A stretch of 43,869 bases of DNA from Desulfovibrio sp. (GTDB lineage Bacteria > Desulfobacterota > Desulfovibrionia > Desulfovibrionales > Desulfovibrionaceae), in contig JAITSV010000075.1 of assembly GCA_031287575.1 (NCBI GenBank), forward strand, positions 1 to 43,869, given 5' to 3'. This document shows, piece after piece, positions 1 to 9,120 of the stretch. The notes beneath the pieces are model-generated. The model did not search any database. It worked only from the letters and a program-made list of their open reading frames with translations, and was not told the origin of the DNA. Within the stretch, counting starts at the first letter, position 1; every line of letters begins with the position of its first letter. A program made the translations under genes and the position numbers.

Positions 1-282
1 CGACCGCAGAGCGAAAAGGGTCTCCCTCCCCCGGCCCCTCCCTCTTTCCCCAAAACGTTTTCATTGTTGGCGGGTTGGTGATGGCAAAAGGCTCTGGAAC
101 CTCCAGGACCAATTGCCCACCGTACTGCCCACAAACAAAAAGTTTAGGGGGGAGCTTCAGCCGTTATGCGAGTCTTCGAGCATTACGGATGAAGACAGCA
201 GAGCGGGGTCCGGGGAGGGAGACCCTTTTCGCTCTGCGGTCGCCATCCGTAAGGTTCGCACTTCGTGCTCACCTAACGGCTG
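1..282. repeat. REP-like palindromic intergenic repeats (two or more copies)
   Basis: Bases 1-31 are the reverse complement of 212-242, and both contain CGACCGCAGAGCG. Within 158-282 a second palindrome is seen: the arm from 158 begins CAGCCGTTATGCGAG and reaches CATTACGGATG, and the arm 243-282 is its imperfect reverse complement, ending CTAACGGCTG. A related copy lies at 34286-34333. The form (imperfect palindrome, intergenic, dispersed, paired copies in opposite orientation) is that of REP/BIME elements. Bases 283-343 hold only a short CCGCG/CGCGG hairpin at 332-344, just past the end of the next gene. Confidence 0.6.
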
Positions 283-343
283 CCGCAAAGGGTCCCCTCC
301 CCGGTTCTCTTTTCCAACATAGTTGCCGCGATACGCGGAACAC

Positions 344-3300
344 CTACCCCGCCGAAAGCGGCAGGGGGCAGCGGCGTTCCAGCACCTTGACGATGCGGTC
401 GAAGGGCAGCGGGCGGGAGTACAGGAAGCCCTGCCCGTACAGGCAGCCCAGTTCCAGCAGCACCTCGGCCTGTTCGGGCAGTTCGATGCCTTCGGCCACC
501 ACGCCGAGTCCAAGGCCCCGGCCCAGGCTGACGATGGACTGCACGATGCCGTAGGCGGCCTTTTCCTCGTGCACGCGGCTGGTGAACGACTTGTCGATCT
601 TGATCATGTCCATGGGGAACTGGCGCAGGTAGTTCAGCGAGGAATAGCCGGTGCCGAAGTCGTCGAGCACCAGCGAGACGCCCAGTTCCTTGAACTTCCA
701 CAGCTTGTCGGTGACGGCGTCCACGCCGGTCAGCAGCAGGCTTTCGGTGATCTCCAGCCGCACGTCCAGCGGGTTGCAGCCCGATTCCAGGATGACGGCG
801 GAATAGCTTTCCACCATGTTCCAGCGGCGGAAGCTGCGCGCGGAAATGTTCAGGTTCAGGGCGAATTCCGCCGCCGGTCCGGCCCGCTCGCGCAGGGCGC
901 GCACGGAGGCGCAGCCCAGTTCCAGCACGTGCCGGTCCAGGTGGTAGATCAGCCCCGATTCCTCGGCCAGGGGGATGAACTCCGACGGCGTCAGCAGGCC
1001 AAGGTCCGGATGATTCCAGCGCACCAGCGCCTCCAGCCCGGTGATGCGCGCGGTACGCAGCGAAACAACGGGCTGGAAATACAGTTCTATCTCGCCGCGC
1101 TCCATGGCCCGGCGCAGTTCGTTTTCGCGGCGCAGCTTGTCCGGGGCGGCGGGAACCACGTCCTCGTCGAACAGTTCGTAGCGGCCCTTGCCCGATTCCT
1201 TGGCGCGGAACATGGCAAGGTCCGCGTCGCGCAGGATGTCCTCGGCGGATGTATACTGCCGGGCGCGTACCACCACGCCGATGCTTGCGGCCATGTACAC
1301 TTCGGTGTCGTGCACCGGAAACGGCGTACGCAGGGCATCCTGGATGCGCTCGACGATGGTGCCCACCTCGGCGGTGTCCTCCACGTCGTCCAGCAGCACG
1401 GCAAACTCGTCGCCGCCGCAGCGGGCCAGGGTGTCCACCTCGCGCAGGCAGGGCAGCACCCGGTCGGAAAACAGCCGCAGCAGTTCGTCGCCCGCGCGGT
1501 GCCCCAGACTTTCGTTGACCACCTTGAAGCGGTCGATGTCCAGAAACAGCACGGCAAAGCGGTAATGATCGTGGCGCCGGGCACGCTTGAGGGCGCTTTC
1601 CACGCGGTCCAGCAACAGTACCCGGTTGGGCAGGCCGGTGAGCACGTCGTGGAAGGCGGTCTGGGTCATGCGCTCCTCGTCGCGGGTGGCCGGGTCGCGC
1701 CCGGCGCGGCCGTTGCCGCCCTCCAGCGGGGTGACCTGCAACAGCGCGCACGGGGGGTGGCCCGCCTCGCCGGGCAGGATGCGCAGGCTCTGCTGCATCC
1801 AGCGCTTTTCACCGTCGGCCCGCAGGAACGGCCACGAGGTCTCCACCATGGACCCGGCGGCCTCGCCCATGCCCGCCGCCGCCCGGATGGCCGACACCGA
1901 AAGCCACAGTCCGCCGAACTCGCGCAGGGCCTGCCCAGCCACGTCGGGGGGCAGCAGGTCGCGCAGGTCCGTGCCCGCCAGCACGCCGTCGGGGTAGCCG
2001 AAGGCGGCCTCGAAGGCCCGGTTCACCGCCAGCAGCCTGCCCCCGGCATCCAGCAGGGCCATGCCCGCCACGGCGTCCATGAACGAGGCGCGGTAGCGCA
2101 CCTCGTCCAGGGCCCGGCGCCCCAGGTCGCGCCGGGCGGCCAGCGCGTCGGCCACGTGGCCGGACACCAGTTCCAGCAGGCGGCGGTCCTCCGCCGAAAA
2201 ACCCGGTCTGGCCCGCGCGGGCACGGCACGCGGCAAGGGCTGCGCGTCGGGCCGATCGGCATCGCTCTCGCCTTCCACCTGGCACACGATGGCCCCCAGC
2301 ACCTCGCCGGTGCGGGTGCGCAACGGCACGCCCAACCAGTGGGCGGGCACGGGGTCGGGCAGCAGGCATTCGCCAAGCTCGGCCAGTTCGCGCAATTCGT
2401 CGGCGTCCACGCGCACGGTTTCACCGCGCAAATACACCCGCGCCGCAAGGTCGCACGGGGGCGCGGCATCCTTGCGCCCCGCCGCCTCGGCGGAAGAGTA
2501 CACGGTGCGGCTGCCATCGCCGGGGTAAACCACCAGTTCCGGCGGCCCGCCCGGCAGCAGCGAGCGGAAGATGCGCGTGAAGGCCGCCCCCAGACTGTCG
2601 GAATCGGCCTCGTGCAGGGTGGCATGGGCGATAAGGTGCAAGGCGGCGCGGTAGCGGTCTGGCCGCGCTGTGCCGGGTGTCTGGGCGCCGTCGGTGGCGG
2701 ACCAGCCCACGGGAAAGGGCACGTCGTCGAAACGGCGCCGGGCCAGGGCCTCCGGCCGGTCGCCGCCCCTTTCTGCCCTGTCCGACCGGTCCGACCGGTC
2801 CTGTCGGTCCATACGCTCCAGCGGCCGCACCAGATGCACCACGTGCAGCGGCAGCCCCAGGGCGTCGTGCACCGCATACAGGGTGACCGAGGCGAGCATG
2901 GTACCGCCGTCGCCGCGCAGAAAGCGCTTGCGCACGCTGCCGCCCTCGTCCTGGCCGGAGGCCACGCGCAGGAACAGCGCCAGCACGTCGGCCGTGCCCT
3001 CCAACCCCACCATGCGGGCGCAGAACAACGAGGGAATGTTTTCCGGGCCGCAGCCCAGCAGGTCGGACATCCGGCCGTTCATGTACAGCAGCTGGCCCGC
3101 CGGGTCGAACACGCACACGCCGATGCCCGCCGCGCCGAACTGCGCGGCAAGGTCGCCATGGGGCCAGAATCTGGCGGAGGAGGTCTGTTTCGGCTCTGGC
3201 TCGTCGGATGGGGAATCCTGCGCGGCGGGGGCGGAAATTGTCTCGGAGGTACCGGGTATGGGCGACGCGCCCAGTTCTTCCCGCAACGCGCTCGGTGCGG

Positions 3301-3529
3301 GCTTGCCCAGCATGGCGGCCAGGTCCGGCAGTCCGGCGAACAGGCCGTCACCAGCCACGCAGAGGGGTGACGGCAACGGCGACAGCGAGGGCAGTGGTGC
3401 GTCCGGATGGCCAAAGGGCCGGGGGGCGTTCGGACTCGCCATGGCATCGACCACGGTGGGGCGTTCCGGATCGGGATGCGATTCGGCGGAGCCGGACACC
3501 GGGTGTGCACCGGAAGGTTCGCGCAACAC
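344..3529 (-). CDS. PAS-GAF-PAS-GGDEF-EAL cyclic-di-GMP turnover protein
   Basis: Predicted cytoplasmic, bifunctional c-di-GMP enzyme of 1061 aa with no membrane segment seen. Order: low-complexity N-terminus (1-120), PAS (about 122-235), GAF-like (about 295-465), PAS (about 475-600), GGDEF (about 625-790), EAL (about 805-1050). The cyclase motif GGDEF is intact at 705-709. An RxxD inhibitory site (R696, D699) sits exactly five residues before it. The EAL domain keeps the residues needed for phosphodiesterase activity: EAL at 833-835, NIS, LEITES, DDFGTGYSS, KIDK, AEGIE and QG near the end. Both activities are therefore possible, with sensory input from PAS/GAF. The start is a GTG at 3529 after AGGGGAGAC. 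The ATG at 3442 lacks a ribosome site, but the N-terminus is not conserved enough to decide. Residues 240-254 (DRQDRSDRSDR) come from a 9-bp repeat. Confidence 0.9.
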   Translation of the reverse strand: MLREPSGAHPVSGSAESHPDPERPTVVDAMASPNAPRPFGHPDAPLPSLSPLPSPLCVAGDGLFAGLPDLAAMLGKPAPSALREELGASPIPGTSETISAPAAQDSPSDEPEPKQTSSARFWPHGDLAAQFGAAGIGVCVFDPAGQLLYMNGRMSDLLGCGPENIPSLFCARMVGLEGTADVLALFLRVASGQDEGGSVRKRFLRGDGGTMLASVTLYAVHDALGLPLHVVHLVRPLERMDRQDRSDRSDRAERGGDRPEALARRRFDDVPFPVGWSATDGAQTPGTARPDRYRAALHLIAHATLHEADSDSLGAAFTRIFRSLLPGGPPELVVYPGDGSRTVYSSAEAAGRKDAAPPCDLAARVYLRGETVRVDADELRELAELGECLLPDPVPAHWLGVPLRTRTGEVLGAIVCQVEGESDADRPDAQPLPRAVPARARPGFSAEDRRLLELVSGHVADALAARRDLGRRALDEVRYRASFMDAVAGMALLDAGGRLLAVNRAFEAAFGYPDGVLAGTDLRDLLPPDVAGQALREFGGLWLSVSAIRAAAGMGEAAGSMVETSWPFLRADGEKRWMQQSLRILPGEAGHPPCALLQVTPLEGGNGRAGRDPATRDEERMTQTAFHDVLTGLPNRVLLLDRVESALKRARRHDHYRFAVLFLDIDRFKVVNESLGHRAGDELLRLFSDRVLPCLREVDTLARCGGDEFAVLLDDVEDTAEVGTIVERIQDALRTPFPVHDTEVYMAASIGVVVRARQYTSAEDILRDADLAMFRAKESGKGRYELFDEDVVPAAPDKLRRENELRRAMERGEIELYFQPVVSLRTARITGLEALVRWNHPDLGLLTPSEFIPLAEESGLIYHLDRHVLELGCASVRALRERAGPAAEFALNLNISARSFRRWNMVESYSAVILESGCNPLDVRLEITESLLLTGVDAVTDKLWKFKELGVSLVLDDFGTGYSSLNYLRQFPMDMIKIDKSFTSRVHEEKAAYGIVQSIVSLGRGLGLGVVAEGIELPEQAEVLLELGCLYGQGFLYSRPLPFDRIVKVLERRCPLPLSAG

Positions 3530-3765
3530 GTCTCCCCCTGCGGGCCGAAACCCGGCTCATCGACGGTTTGCGATACAAGGCCGGACGTACCGGCGGGGCC
3601 GCGCTTCGCACCGGTCACGGCGCATGGCCGTACGGCGGCGGACGACGCGCGGGCGGTCAGCGTTCACACCAGTCCACGCCTACCGGTAACCTTGAAAAAT
3701 GGCAAGAAGGGCACGCGCGTACGAAATCCGCGAGTTTCCGGCCCAGGCTACGCCCGTGGCCGCCG

Positions 3766-4959
3766 CTATCCGCCGCCCTTTCCTTCTGGCGGCGCGGTTG
3801 CTGCGTCTCCGGCCCCCTCCGCCCTGCGGTCCGGCACCGGACAATTTGTCCCGTTCGCCGCCTGTGGGGCCAGGATGTCGCGGTATTCCTCGCCGTACAG
3901 GTTCAGCATGACCATGGTGAAGCTGAGAATGAGCGGGCCGTAGATGATGCCCGCCATGCCGAAGGTCTTCAGCCCGCCCAGGATGGACAGGAAGATGTAG
4001 AACACCGAGGCCCCGGAACTGCCGCGCATGAAGTAGGGCCGCAGGAAGGAGTCTGCCCCGGCCACCACCAGCGAGCACCACAGCACCAGGAACACCGCGC
4101 CCTTCCACTGGCCCATCAGCAGCAGATAGATGGAGGCAGGTCCCCATACCAGTCCCGTGCCCACCACCGGCACCAGCGAGGCAAAGCCCATCACCGTGCC
4201 CCAGAACAGGCCGGGCATGCCCACGATGGCCATGCCAAGCCCCCCCAGCACGCCCTGCACCACGGCCACCAGCAGCCCGCCCACCAGCACGGCGCGGGCC
4301 ACCCGGCGCAGGCTCTGGATGATCATGTCCTCCTGTTCCTCGCGCAGGGGGCACAGGTACTTCACCCCGTCCACCATGCGCTTGCCGTCCTTCAGCATGA
4401 AGAACATCACCAGAAGCAGCAGCAAAAAATGCAGGAAGAACAGCATGGTGTTCCCCAGCACGTATGTCCCCCACTGGATCAGCGTTTGCCCTGCCGTGCG
4501 CGACAGTTGCAGCAGGCTGGTCTGGAAGTCGATGTGGCCCAGGTCGATGAACGGCAGGTTCACCCGCACCCATTGCAGCCACGGCTCCAGGTTCGATTCC
4601 GACAACAGTTCCGCCGGTCCACCGCCGCTCAGCCACTTGTTGATGGCCGTCACCGTATGCATGCCCTGGGGAATCAGCAGGGCCACGAACACGCACAGCG
4701 GAATGACGATGCACACCACCAGCCCCGTCAGCACCAGCAGCGCGGAAACGATGGAGCTGCCCCGCACCAGCGGCTTGCAGCGCAGGTACAGCGGATAGCA
4801 GATGGCGGAAAACACCGCCCCCAGGATGAGGGTGTGCAGGAAGGATTCCACCAGTTGGTAGGACAGCCACAAGGCCAGCAACAGCAACAGGAAGAGGAAG
4901 TACGAGAACAGGTTGCGCGAGGCGGTGGCGCGATTTCCCTTGGCCGGGGTGATCTTCAT
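3766..4959 (-). CDS. AI-2E transporter family (PF01594-type) permease
   Basis: Integral membrane protein of 397 aa. Hydrophobic segments follow the family pattern: a pair near the N-terminus (SYFLFLLLLLALWLS, then a segment around the first 60 residues), a long extracytoplasmic stretch, a segment LFFLHFLLLLLVMFFML, and a C-terminal cluster containing the glycine-rich GGLGMAIVGMPGLFWG and PVVGTGLVWGP. Family members have been linked to autoinducer-2 or Na+/H+ export, but most have no known substrate. I chose the ATG at 4959 (MKITPAKG) because the first hydrophobic segment follows directly. The reading frame stays open to 5163, but that extension is Arg/Pro-rich and shows no conservation pattern. 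No strong ribosome site precedes 4959, so the start is uncertain. The substrate cannot be told from the sequence. Confidence 0.85.
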   Translation of the reverse strand: MKITPAKGNRATASRNLFSYFLFLLLLLALWLSYQLVESFLHTLILGAVFSAICYPLYLRCKPLVRGSSIVSALLVLTGLVVCIVIPLCVFVALLIPQGMHTVTAINKWLSGGGPAELLSESNLEPWLQWVRVNLPFIDLGHIDFQTSLLQLSRTAGQTLIQWGTYVLGNTMLFFLHFLLLLLVMFFMLKDGKRMVDGVKYLCPLREEQEDMIIQSLRRVARAVLVGGLLVAVVQGVLGGLGMAIVGMPGLFWGTVMGFASLVPVVGTGLVWGPASIYLLLMGQWKGAVFLVLWCSLVVAGADSFLRPYFMRGSSGASVFYIFLSILGGLKTFGMAGIIYGPLILSFTMVMLNLYGEEYRDILAPQAANGTNCPVPDRRAEGAGDAATAPPEGKGGG

Positions 4960-5126
4960 GGATGGGTGCCCGCTGGTGGGATGATGCATGCGGCGCAATG
5001 GATGCCGCGCATCGGACAAGGTGGAAGGAGGCGTCCATGCGGCCCGCCCCCTCGGTGCAGCAGAACTGAGGATATGAACATGGTCCGGCCTTGAGCCGGG
5101 CCTGAGTCCGGGCCTGAGTCCGGAGC

Positions 5127-5309
5127 CTACATGGCGCCGGCGGGCTTGCCAGCCAGCCCGCAATAGCCTTCGTCGCCTTCGCCGTTACGCTGGGGGTGCT
5201 TGTAGCGCCACATCATGCACTGGGCGCCGACGCAGAAACGCATCTTGTCGTCGCTGGTCTTCAGAAAGGGACAGTAACGGAACTTGGCTTCGTTCTGCGG
5301 CATGATCAT
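5127..5309 (-). CDS. Small four-cysteine protein (60 aa), unknown function
   Basis: The encoded peptide has cysteines at 13, 26, 31 and 50 in the contexts YCPFL, RFCVGAQC and GYCGL, plus clustered aromatic and basic residues (MMWRYKH). Four spaced cysteines suggest a zinc or iron-sulfur site. No named family is recognised. The start at 5309 has GAGAGG five bases upstream; a second in-frame ATG at 5303 is also possible. It lies 168 bases upstream of the AI-2E permease on the same strand and may share its transcript. Codon use matches its neighbours. Confidence 0.7.
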   Translation of the reverse strand: MIMPQNEAKFRYCPFLKTSDDKMRFCVGAQCMMWRYKHPQRNGEGDEGYCGLAGKPAGAM

Positions 5310-5319
5310 GGCTGCCTCT

Positions 5320-5348
5320 CTGGTTCCCTGGTTCCCTTGTTCCCTTGT
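5320..5348. repeat. Short tandem repeat, GGTTCCCTT-type unit
   Basis: About three units of GGTTCCCTT/GTTCCCTTG lie directly upstream of the small Cys-rich gene. One of several 9-bp-type tracts in this window. Confidence 0.55.
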
Positions 5349-5556
5349 GGGTACGGCCTGTCGCGTTCTGTCCGGCCCGTCCGGCTTTCCGTGTCCCGTG
5401 CGGCAGAAGGGGCAGGCAGGACTGGTGGGACTGGCGGCGATGATACGCAAGACAGGTGCGGAATGCATCCGTTTTCGTGGGCACCCCTGTGGAAAGCGTG
5501 GCACCTGCCGATAGGAGGGATACGGGGTGACTTCTCCCCCGGAAAGGAGGTGCGCC

Positions 5557-5763
5557 ATGCGGATAGACCAGTTTACCGGTGGCGCGGAGGGCATCCTGAA
5601 CGTGCTGGAGCAGACCCGCCTGATGCAACAGGACGGGCAGCAGCTTGCGGGCATTCAGGCAGACGCCCTTCCCCGGCAGGAACGCCGGGACGCCGGGCAG
5701 ACGCAGACCGAGTCCTCCGTGGCCGTGCGCGGCCTTGGGGAGCACGTGGACGTCACCGTCTGA
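5557..5763 (+). CDS. Small protein (68 aa), unknown function
   Basis: The start is fixed by a near-perfect ribosome site, AAAGGAGGT, six bases before ATG 5557. The product (MRIDQFTGGAEGILNVLEQ...) is hydrophilic, with a predicted amphipathic helix over residues 10-50 rich in Gln and Asp, and no cysteines or membrane segment. It is monocistronic: an intrinsic terminator follows 24 bases after the stop, and both flanking genes point the other way. I do not recognise a family. The strong translation signal and dedicated terminator argue that it is a real, well-expressed gene. Confidence 0.75.
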   Translation: MRIDQFTGGAEGILNVLEQTRLMQQDGQQLAGIQADALPRQERRDAGQTQTESSVAVRGLGEHVDVTV

Positions 5764-5786
5764 CGCGCGGGCGCCAATGGGCACCG

Positions 5787-5836
5787 GGGTGCGCCGTGGC
5801 GGAACGGTTCCGTTGCGGCGCACCCGACCTTTTTTG
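5787..5836 (+). terminator. Intrinsic terminator of the 68-aa gene
   Basis: Outer arms GGTGCGCC (5789-5796) and GGCGCACC (5817-5824) enclose an inner GGAAC/GTTCC hairpin, followed by a run of six T at 5830-5835. Confidence 0.8.
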
Positions 5837-6015
5837 ATGGGGGCAGGGATGCGGCGGGCGGAGATGCCTAGGTGGTATCGCACGAGCAAAAATTTTGCCC
5901 CCTGCCAAGGAAGAACAGTTTTTTATGGAGGGAGTGTACTCTGCTCGTACTCGACCGGAATAAAAAACCATTCTGACGAAGGAATCGGGCAAAAGGACGC
6001 CCGTGACGACACCAC

Positions 6016-7485
6016 CTACGAAAGCAGGCGCATCAGGTCGTCAAGCCCCGTCACCGGGTCGAACGCCCCCAGGTCGTGCCCGTCGGGCGCTTTGGGGGAC
6101 ATGTCCTCTTCCGCCGGGTCCAGCGCGGCGGGGCGACCCAGCACGGCCAGGCACATCCGGTCCATCAGGCGCACCCTGCGGCGCGCCTCGGCGGCATCCA
6201 GGGACGGGGCGTGCACCCCTTGCAGCATCAGGATTTCCATGTTCAGGCGGCCCAGCCGTTCGGTGAACTCGCTGGCCTCGCGCGCGGCGCGGGACAACCG
6301 TTCACGCCGCGCGGAAAGGGCCGCGTGCGCGCTCCTGCCGGGCGGCAGGTCGTGCAGCAGGTCCAGCCACAGGGCCAGCGTCTCGATGTAGCCGGGGTCG
6401 GACGGGGGCATGCGCCGGATGAACCGCAGCACCAGATCGGGGCGGCTTTCGCGGGCAGGCGCCGAAGGACTGCCGGAGGAATCACCACACGGGACGGGTG
6501 CGGGTTCCGTCAGGTCGAACCGGGCATCGCGCAGGGCCAGGCGCACCGCCAGGGCCTGCGGCTCCGGCAGGTGCTCCGCCACGGCTGCGGCCATGGGCGC
6601 GGGAATCACCCGGTCCAGCCGCAGGCGGCGCACCAGAAGGGCCATGGCCCAGCGGGGCACGGGCAGGGTGAGCCGGACGGGGGTGGACACGCCGCCGGGG
6701 TCGGGCGTGCCGGACGAATTGGGCGCATGGAACACCCGGCCAGAGTGCGGCCATCTGGACAGGTCGGACAGGTCTCCGGAAACGCCGGAGGCATCCGGAA
6801 CATGCAGCACGGCGCTGGCGCCCGGCGGCAGCAAGGCCAGCACCGCGTCCGCGAGGTGGGCCGCTTGCGCACCGGGAACGGATACGGCCCGTGCGTCTTC
6901 GCCAGCCTCCTGCGCCAGCAGTCGTTCCACGGACAGGCGCAACGCGGTGTCCGGATACAGCAGGTATTCCAGCGCGACTTCTGCGGCAGCGTCGGTTGTA
7001 TCGGGGACACCGGGGGCGTCTGGAACGGCAGGGGCACCGGGGGCAGTTTGGGAATCGGGAGCGGCCTGCCCTTCCGGTTTGGCCCCCAGCAACGGGGCCA
7101 GCCGCGCGGCGACCTCCCTTGCAGGCAGGCTCGCAAGTCCCGTCACGCCCAGTTGGGCCTCCAGAAACGTGCGGGCCGGGGTGTCCAGGCGCACTCCGCT
7201 GGCCAGCCAGCGGAGGATGGCTTCGGCAATGGGCCGGGCGTGCGGGGCCAGCGTCGTGTCGGCCCCTGGAAAAGCGGCGAGGCCAGGGACCATGACCGCC
7301 ACCGTGACCGGGCCAGTGCCATCCGGCGCGGCATCCCGCCCGATCACTCCAATCGCACTGGCCGCGCTGGCCGCACGGATTGCGCGGGCCAGGCGGCCAG
7401 GAAGGGGCGCGGGAGCACAGGCGGCCAGGCGCGCCCCGCGCTCCCCGCCACGCAACGCCGCGACACCGGCATGCCGGTCGGGCAT
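6016..7485 (-). CDS. Unknown protein encoded downstream of mazG (489 aa)
   Basis: Ala/Pro/Gly-rich protein without transmembrane segments or recognisable catalytic motifs. The middle (about residues 140-170) is a low-complexity PAPDSQTAPGAPAVPDAP type stretch. The C-terminal third is more regular and helical (REASEFTERLGRLNMEILML..., then DRMCLAVLG). The start at ATG 7485 overlaps the mazG stop as TGATG, which implies translational coupling. An upstream frame extension lies inside mazG and is rejected. The last gene of a cvpA-mazG-unknown transcript. Function not known; nothing in the sequence ties it to nucleotide metabolism beyond position. Confidence 0.75.
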   Translation of the reverse strand: MPDRHAGVAALRGGERGARLAACAPAPLPGRLARAIRAASAASAIGVIGRDAAPDGTGPVTVAVMVPGLAAFPGADTTLAPHARPIAEAILRWLASGVRLDTPARTFLEAQLGVTGLASLPAREVAARLAPLLGAKPEGQAAPDSQTAPGAPAVPDAPGVPDTTDAAAEVALEYLLYPDTALRLSVERLLAQEAGEDARAVSVPGAQAAHLADAVLALLPPGASAVLHVPDASGVSGDLSDLSRWPHSGRVFHAPNSSGTPDPGGVSTPVRLTLPVPRWAMALLVRRLRLDRVIPAPMAAAVAEHLPEPQALAVRLALRDARFDLTEPAPVPCGDSSGSPSAPARESRPDLVLRFIRRMPPSDPGYIETLALWLDLLHDLPPGRSAHAALSARRERLSRAAREASEFTERLGRLNMEILMLQGVHAPSLDAAEARRRVRLMDRMCLAVLGRPAALDPAEEDMSPKAPDGHDLGAFDPVTGLDDLMRLLS

Positions 7486-8363
7486 CAGGCCTTTTCGGCG
7501 GCCTTCACCTCGTTCCACAGCGCGTCCTTTTCTTCAAAGGGAAGGTTGGGAAAGTCCAGCCCGCGCTCGCGGGCCAGCGCCTCCATGCCCTCGAAGCGGC
7601 GCAGGAACTTCAGCGTGGCGTAGTCCAGCGCGGCGTTGGCCTTGATGCCCTTGCGGCGGCCAAGCTCCACGATGGTGAACAGAAAGTCGCCCAGTTCCTG
7701 CTCCTGGCGCTCCTTGTCGCCGCTGGCCGAGGCGTCCAGCCATTCCAGCCACTCGGCTTCCACCTGCTGCTCCACGTCCTCGTCGCTCTCCCAGGTGAAG
7801 TCCACGCGGGCGGCCTTGGAATGCAGGCGATACGCCTTGACCAGCGGGGGCAGCCCCTTGGGCAGGCTGTCGAACACGCCCCCCGGAGTATCGCCGGACG
7901 TGCCTTCGGCGGGCGCGGCTTTCGCGTCGGCGTCGGCATCGGCACCATCCCCGGCCATGGCCGCCGCCTTTTCCTCGCGCTTTATGCGCTCCCAGTTGCG
8001 CAGCAGTTCCTCCCGGCTGGCGCATTCGCCCTCGGCGAACACGTGCGGATGGCGGCGGATCATCTTGGCGGCGTTGCCTTCCACGGCATCGGCCAGGGTG
8101 AACGCCCCCTTGTCGGCATACAGGCGCCCGATGAACGCCAGCAGGAACATCACGTCGCCCAGTTCCTCGCGCACGTCGTGCACCTTGCCCGAGCGGATGG
8201 CCTCCACCAGTTCGAAGCATTCCTCGATGACGTAGTCGGCCAGCGATTCGGGGGTCTGCTCACGATCCCACGGGCAGCCTTCGGGGGCCAGCAGGCGGTC
8301 GATGACGTCGGTGATGGCCTGAAGGCCCTGGGGCGAAGCTGGGGACGTGGGTTCGGTGCTCAT
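7485..8363 (-). CDS. mazG: MazG nucleoside triphosphate pyrophosphohydrolase
   Basis: Cytosolic house-cleaning enzyme that hydrolyses (d)NTPs to NMP and pyrophosphate (family knowledge). 292 aa, slightly longer than the roughly 263-aa E. coli protein. Two MazG domains are visible: the first with CPWDREQT, EECFEL and EELGD, the second with WLEWLD, EQELGDFLF and a C-terminal RRFEGMEALA. The acidic metal-binding residues are kept in both. An Ala/Asp-rich linker (MAGDGADADADAKAA) separates them and accounts for the extra length. Start at ATG 8363 (MSTEPTSP); the longer open frame lacks support. Lies 166 bases after cvpA on the same strand. Confidence 0.93.
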   Translation of the reverse strand: MSTEPTSPASPQGLQAITDVIDRLLAPEGCPWDREQTPESLADYVIEECFELVEAIRSGKVHDVREELGDVMFLLAFIGRLYADKGAFTLADAVEGNAAKMIRRHPHVFAEGECASREELLRNWERIKREEKAAAMAGDGADADADAKAAPAEGTSGDTPGGVFDSLPKGLPPLVKAYRLHSKAARVDFTWESDEDVEQQVEAEWLEWLDASASGDKERQEQELGDFLFTIVELGRRKGIKANAALDYATLKFLRRFEGMEALARERGLDFPNLPFEEKDALWNEVKAAEKA

Positions 8364-8529
8364 GGTCTGCGATCCGTCGGATACCCGGCGCGCCGGGCGT
8401 TGGGGGTGGGGTTGGAGAGTCGGACCGGCGTCCGCGGTCCGTTGGGAATTTGGCTGGCATTCGCCGTCCGGCAAAAAGCCGGAGCTGCCTGCGCGGTCGG
8501 CGAAAATGCAGGCCGGTGTTCACCGTCCG

Positions 8530-9006
8530 TCAGAACAATTGCTGCGGCAAAAACGTCTTCACGTAGCCTGTGATCATTGAAAGGTACGGAATCACGCGAG
8601 AATCACGCACGAACGCGGCGTCGGGCAAGAAGTGCAGCAGCACGGCCAGCAGGATGGAGCAGATCAGCAGCCCCTTGGCCGCGCCCATGACTCCGCCCGC
8701 CATGTGGTCGAGCCACCCCGCGAAGGTGATGACCAGCAGTTTGCGGATGATGCGTGCCACGATGGCCACCACCAGCAGCACACCCAGGAATACGCCCACG
8801 TAGGCGATGACGTTGACCCAGCCGGGGTCGCCCACCACCTTGGCCACGTGGGGCGCGGCATCGCCGTGGTGGCGGTTGGCCAGGATGAACCCGCCGATGA
8901 CCCCCACCAGGCCCGCCACCTCTTCCACGAAGCCGCGAAACAGCCCGCGCAGCACGAACAACCCGACAATGATCAGGAACGCTGCGTCCAGCATGTTGAA
9001 ATTCAT
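8530..9006 (-). CDS. cvpA: CvpA family membrane protein
   Basis: 158-aa inner-membrane protein with four hydrophobic segments: residues about 6-25, 31-45, 66-86 and 106-126. The N-terminal MNFNMLDAAFLIIVGLFVLRG and the GFVEEV stretch after the first segment are typical of the CvpA/colicin V production family. CvpA proteins are linked to colicin V export, envelope stress and purF expression in enterobacteria; the exact biochemical role is unsettled. The start is supported by AAGGA six to seven bases before ATG 9006. Same strand as and upstream of mazG. Confidence 0.88.
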   Translation of the reverse strand: MNFNMLDAAFLIIVGLFVLRGLFRGFVEEVAGLVGVIGGFILANRHHGDAAPHVAKVVGDPGWVNVIAYVGVFLGVLLVVAIVARIIRKLLVITFAGWLDHMAGGVMGAAKGLLICSILLAVLLHFLPDAAFVRDSRVIPYLSMITGYVKTFLPQQLF

Positions 9007-9120
9007 TCGGTTTCCTTGGGCGAAGGGGAATGGCGTCCGCACCCGACAGCGAATGGTGGAACCGGGGGACGGGGAACTTCGGATGCGCTCCGCCACTGGC
9101 GGACGCTCACCGGAAGGAAT

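Noticed and set aside
323-3370. Very long open frame on the plus strand across the GGDEF-EAL gene
   Set aside because: It mirrors a real minus-strand gene in GC-rich DNA. Composition is His/Gln/Gly-biased without domains, and the real gene has full catalytic motifs.
6016-7485. Assigning the mazG-coupled unknown gene to nucleotide metabolism
   Set aside because: No motif supports it; operon position alone is too weak.
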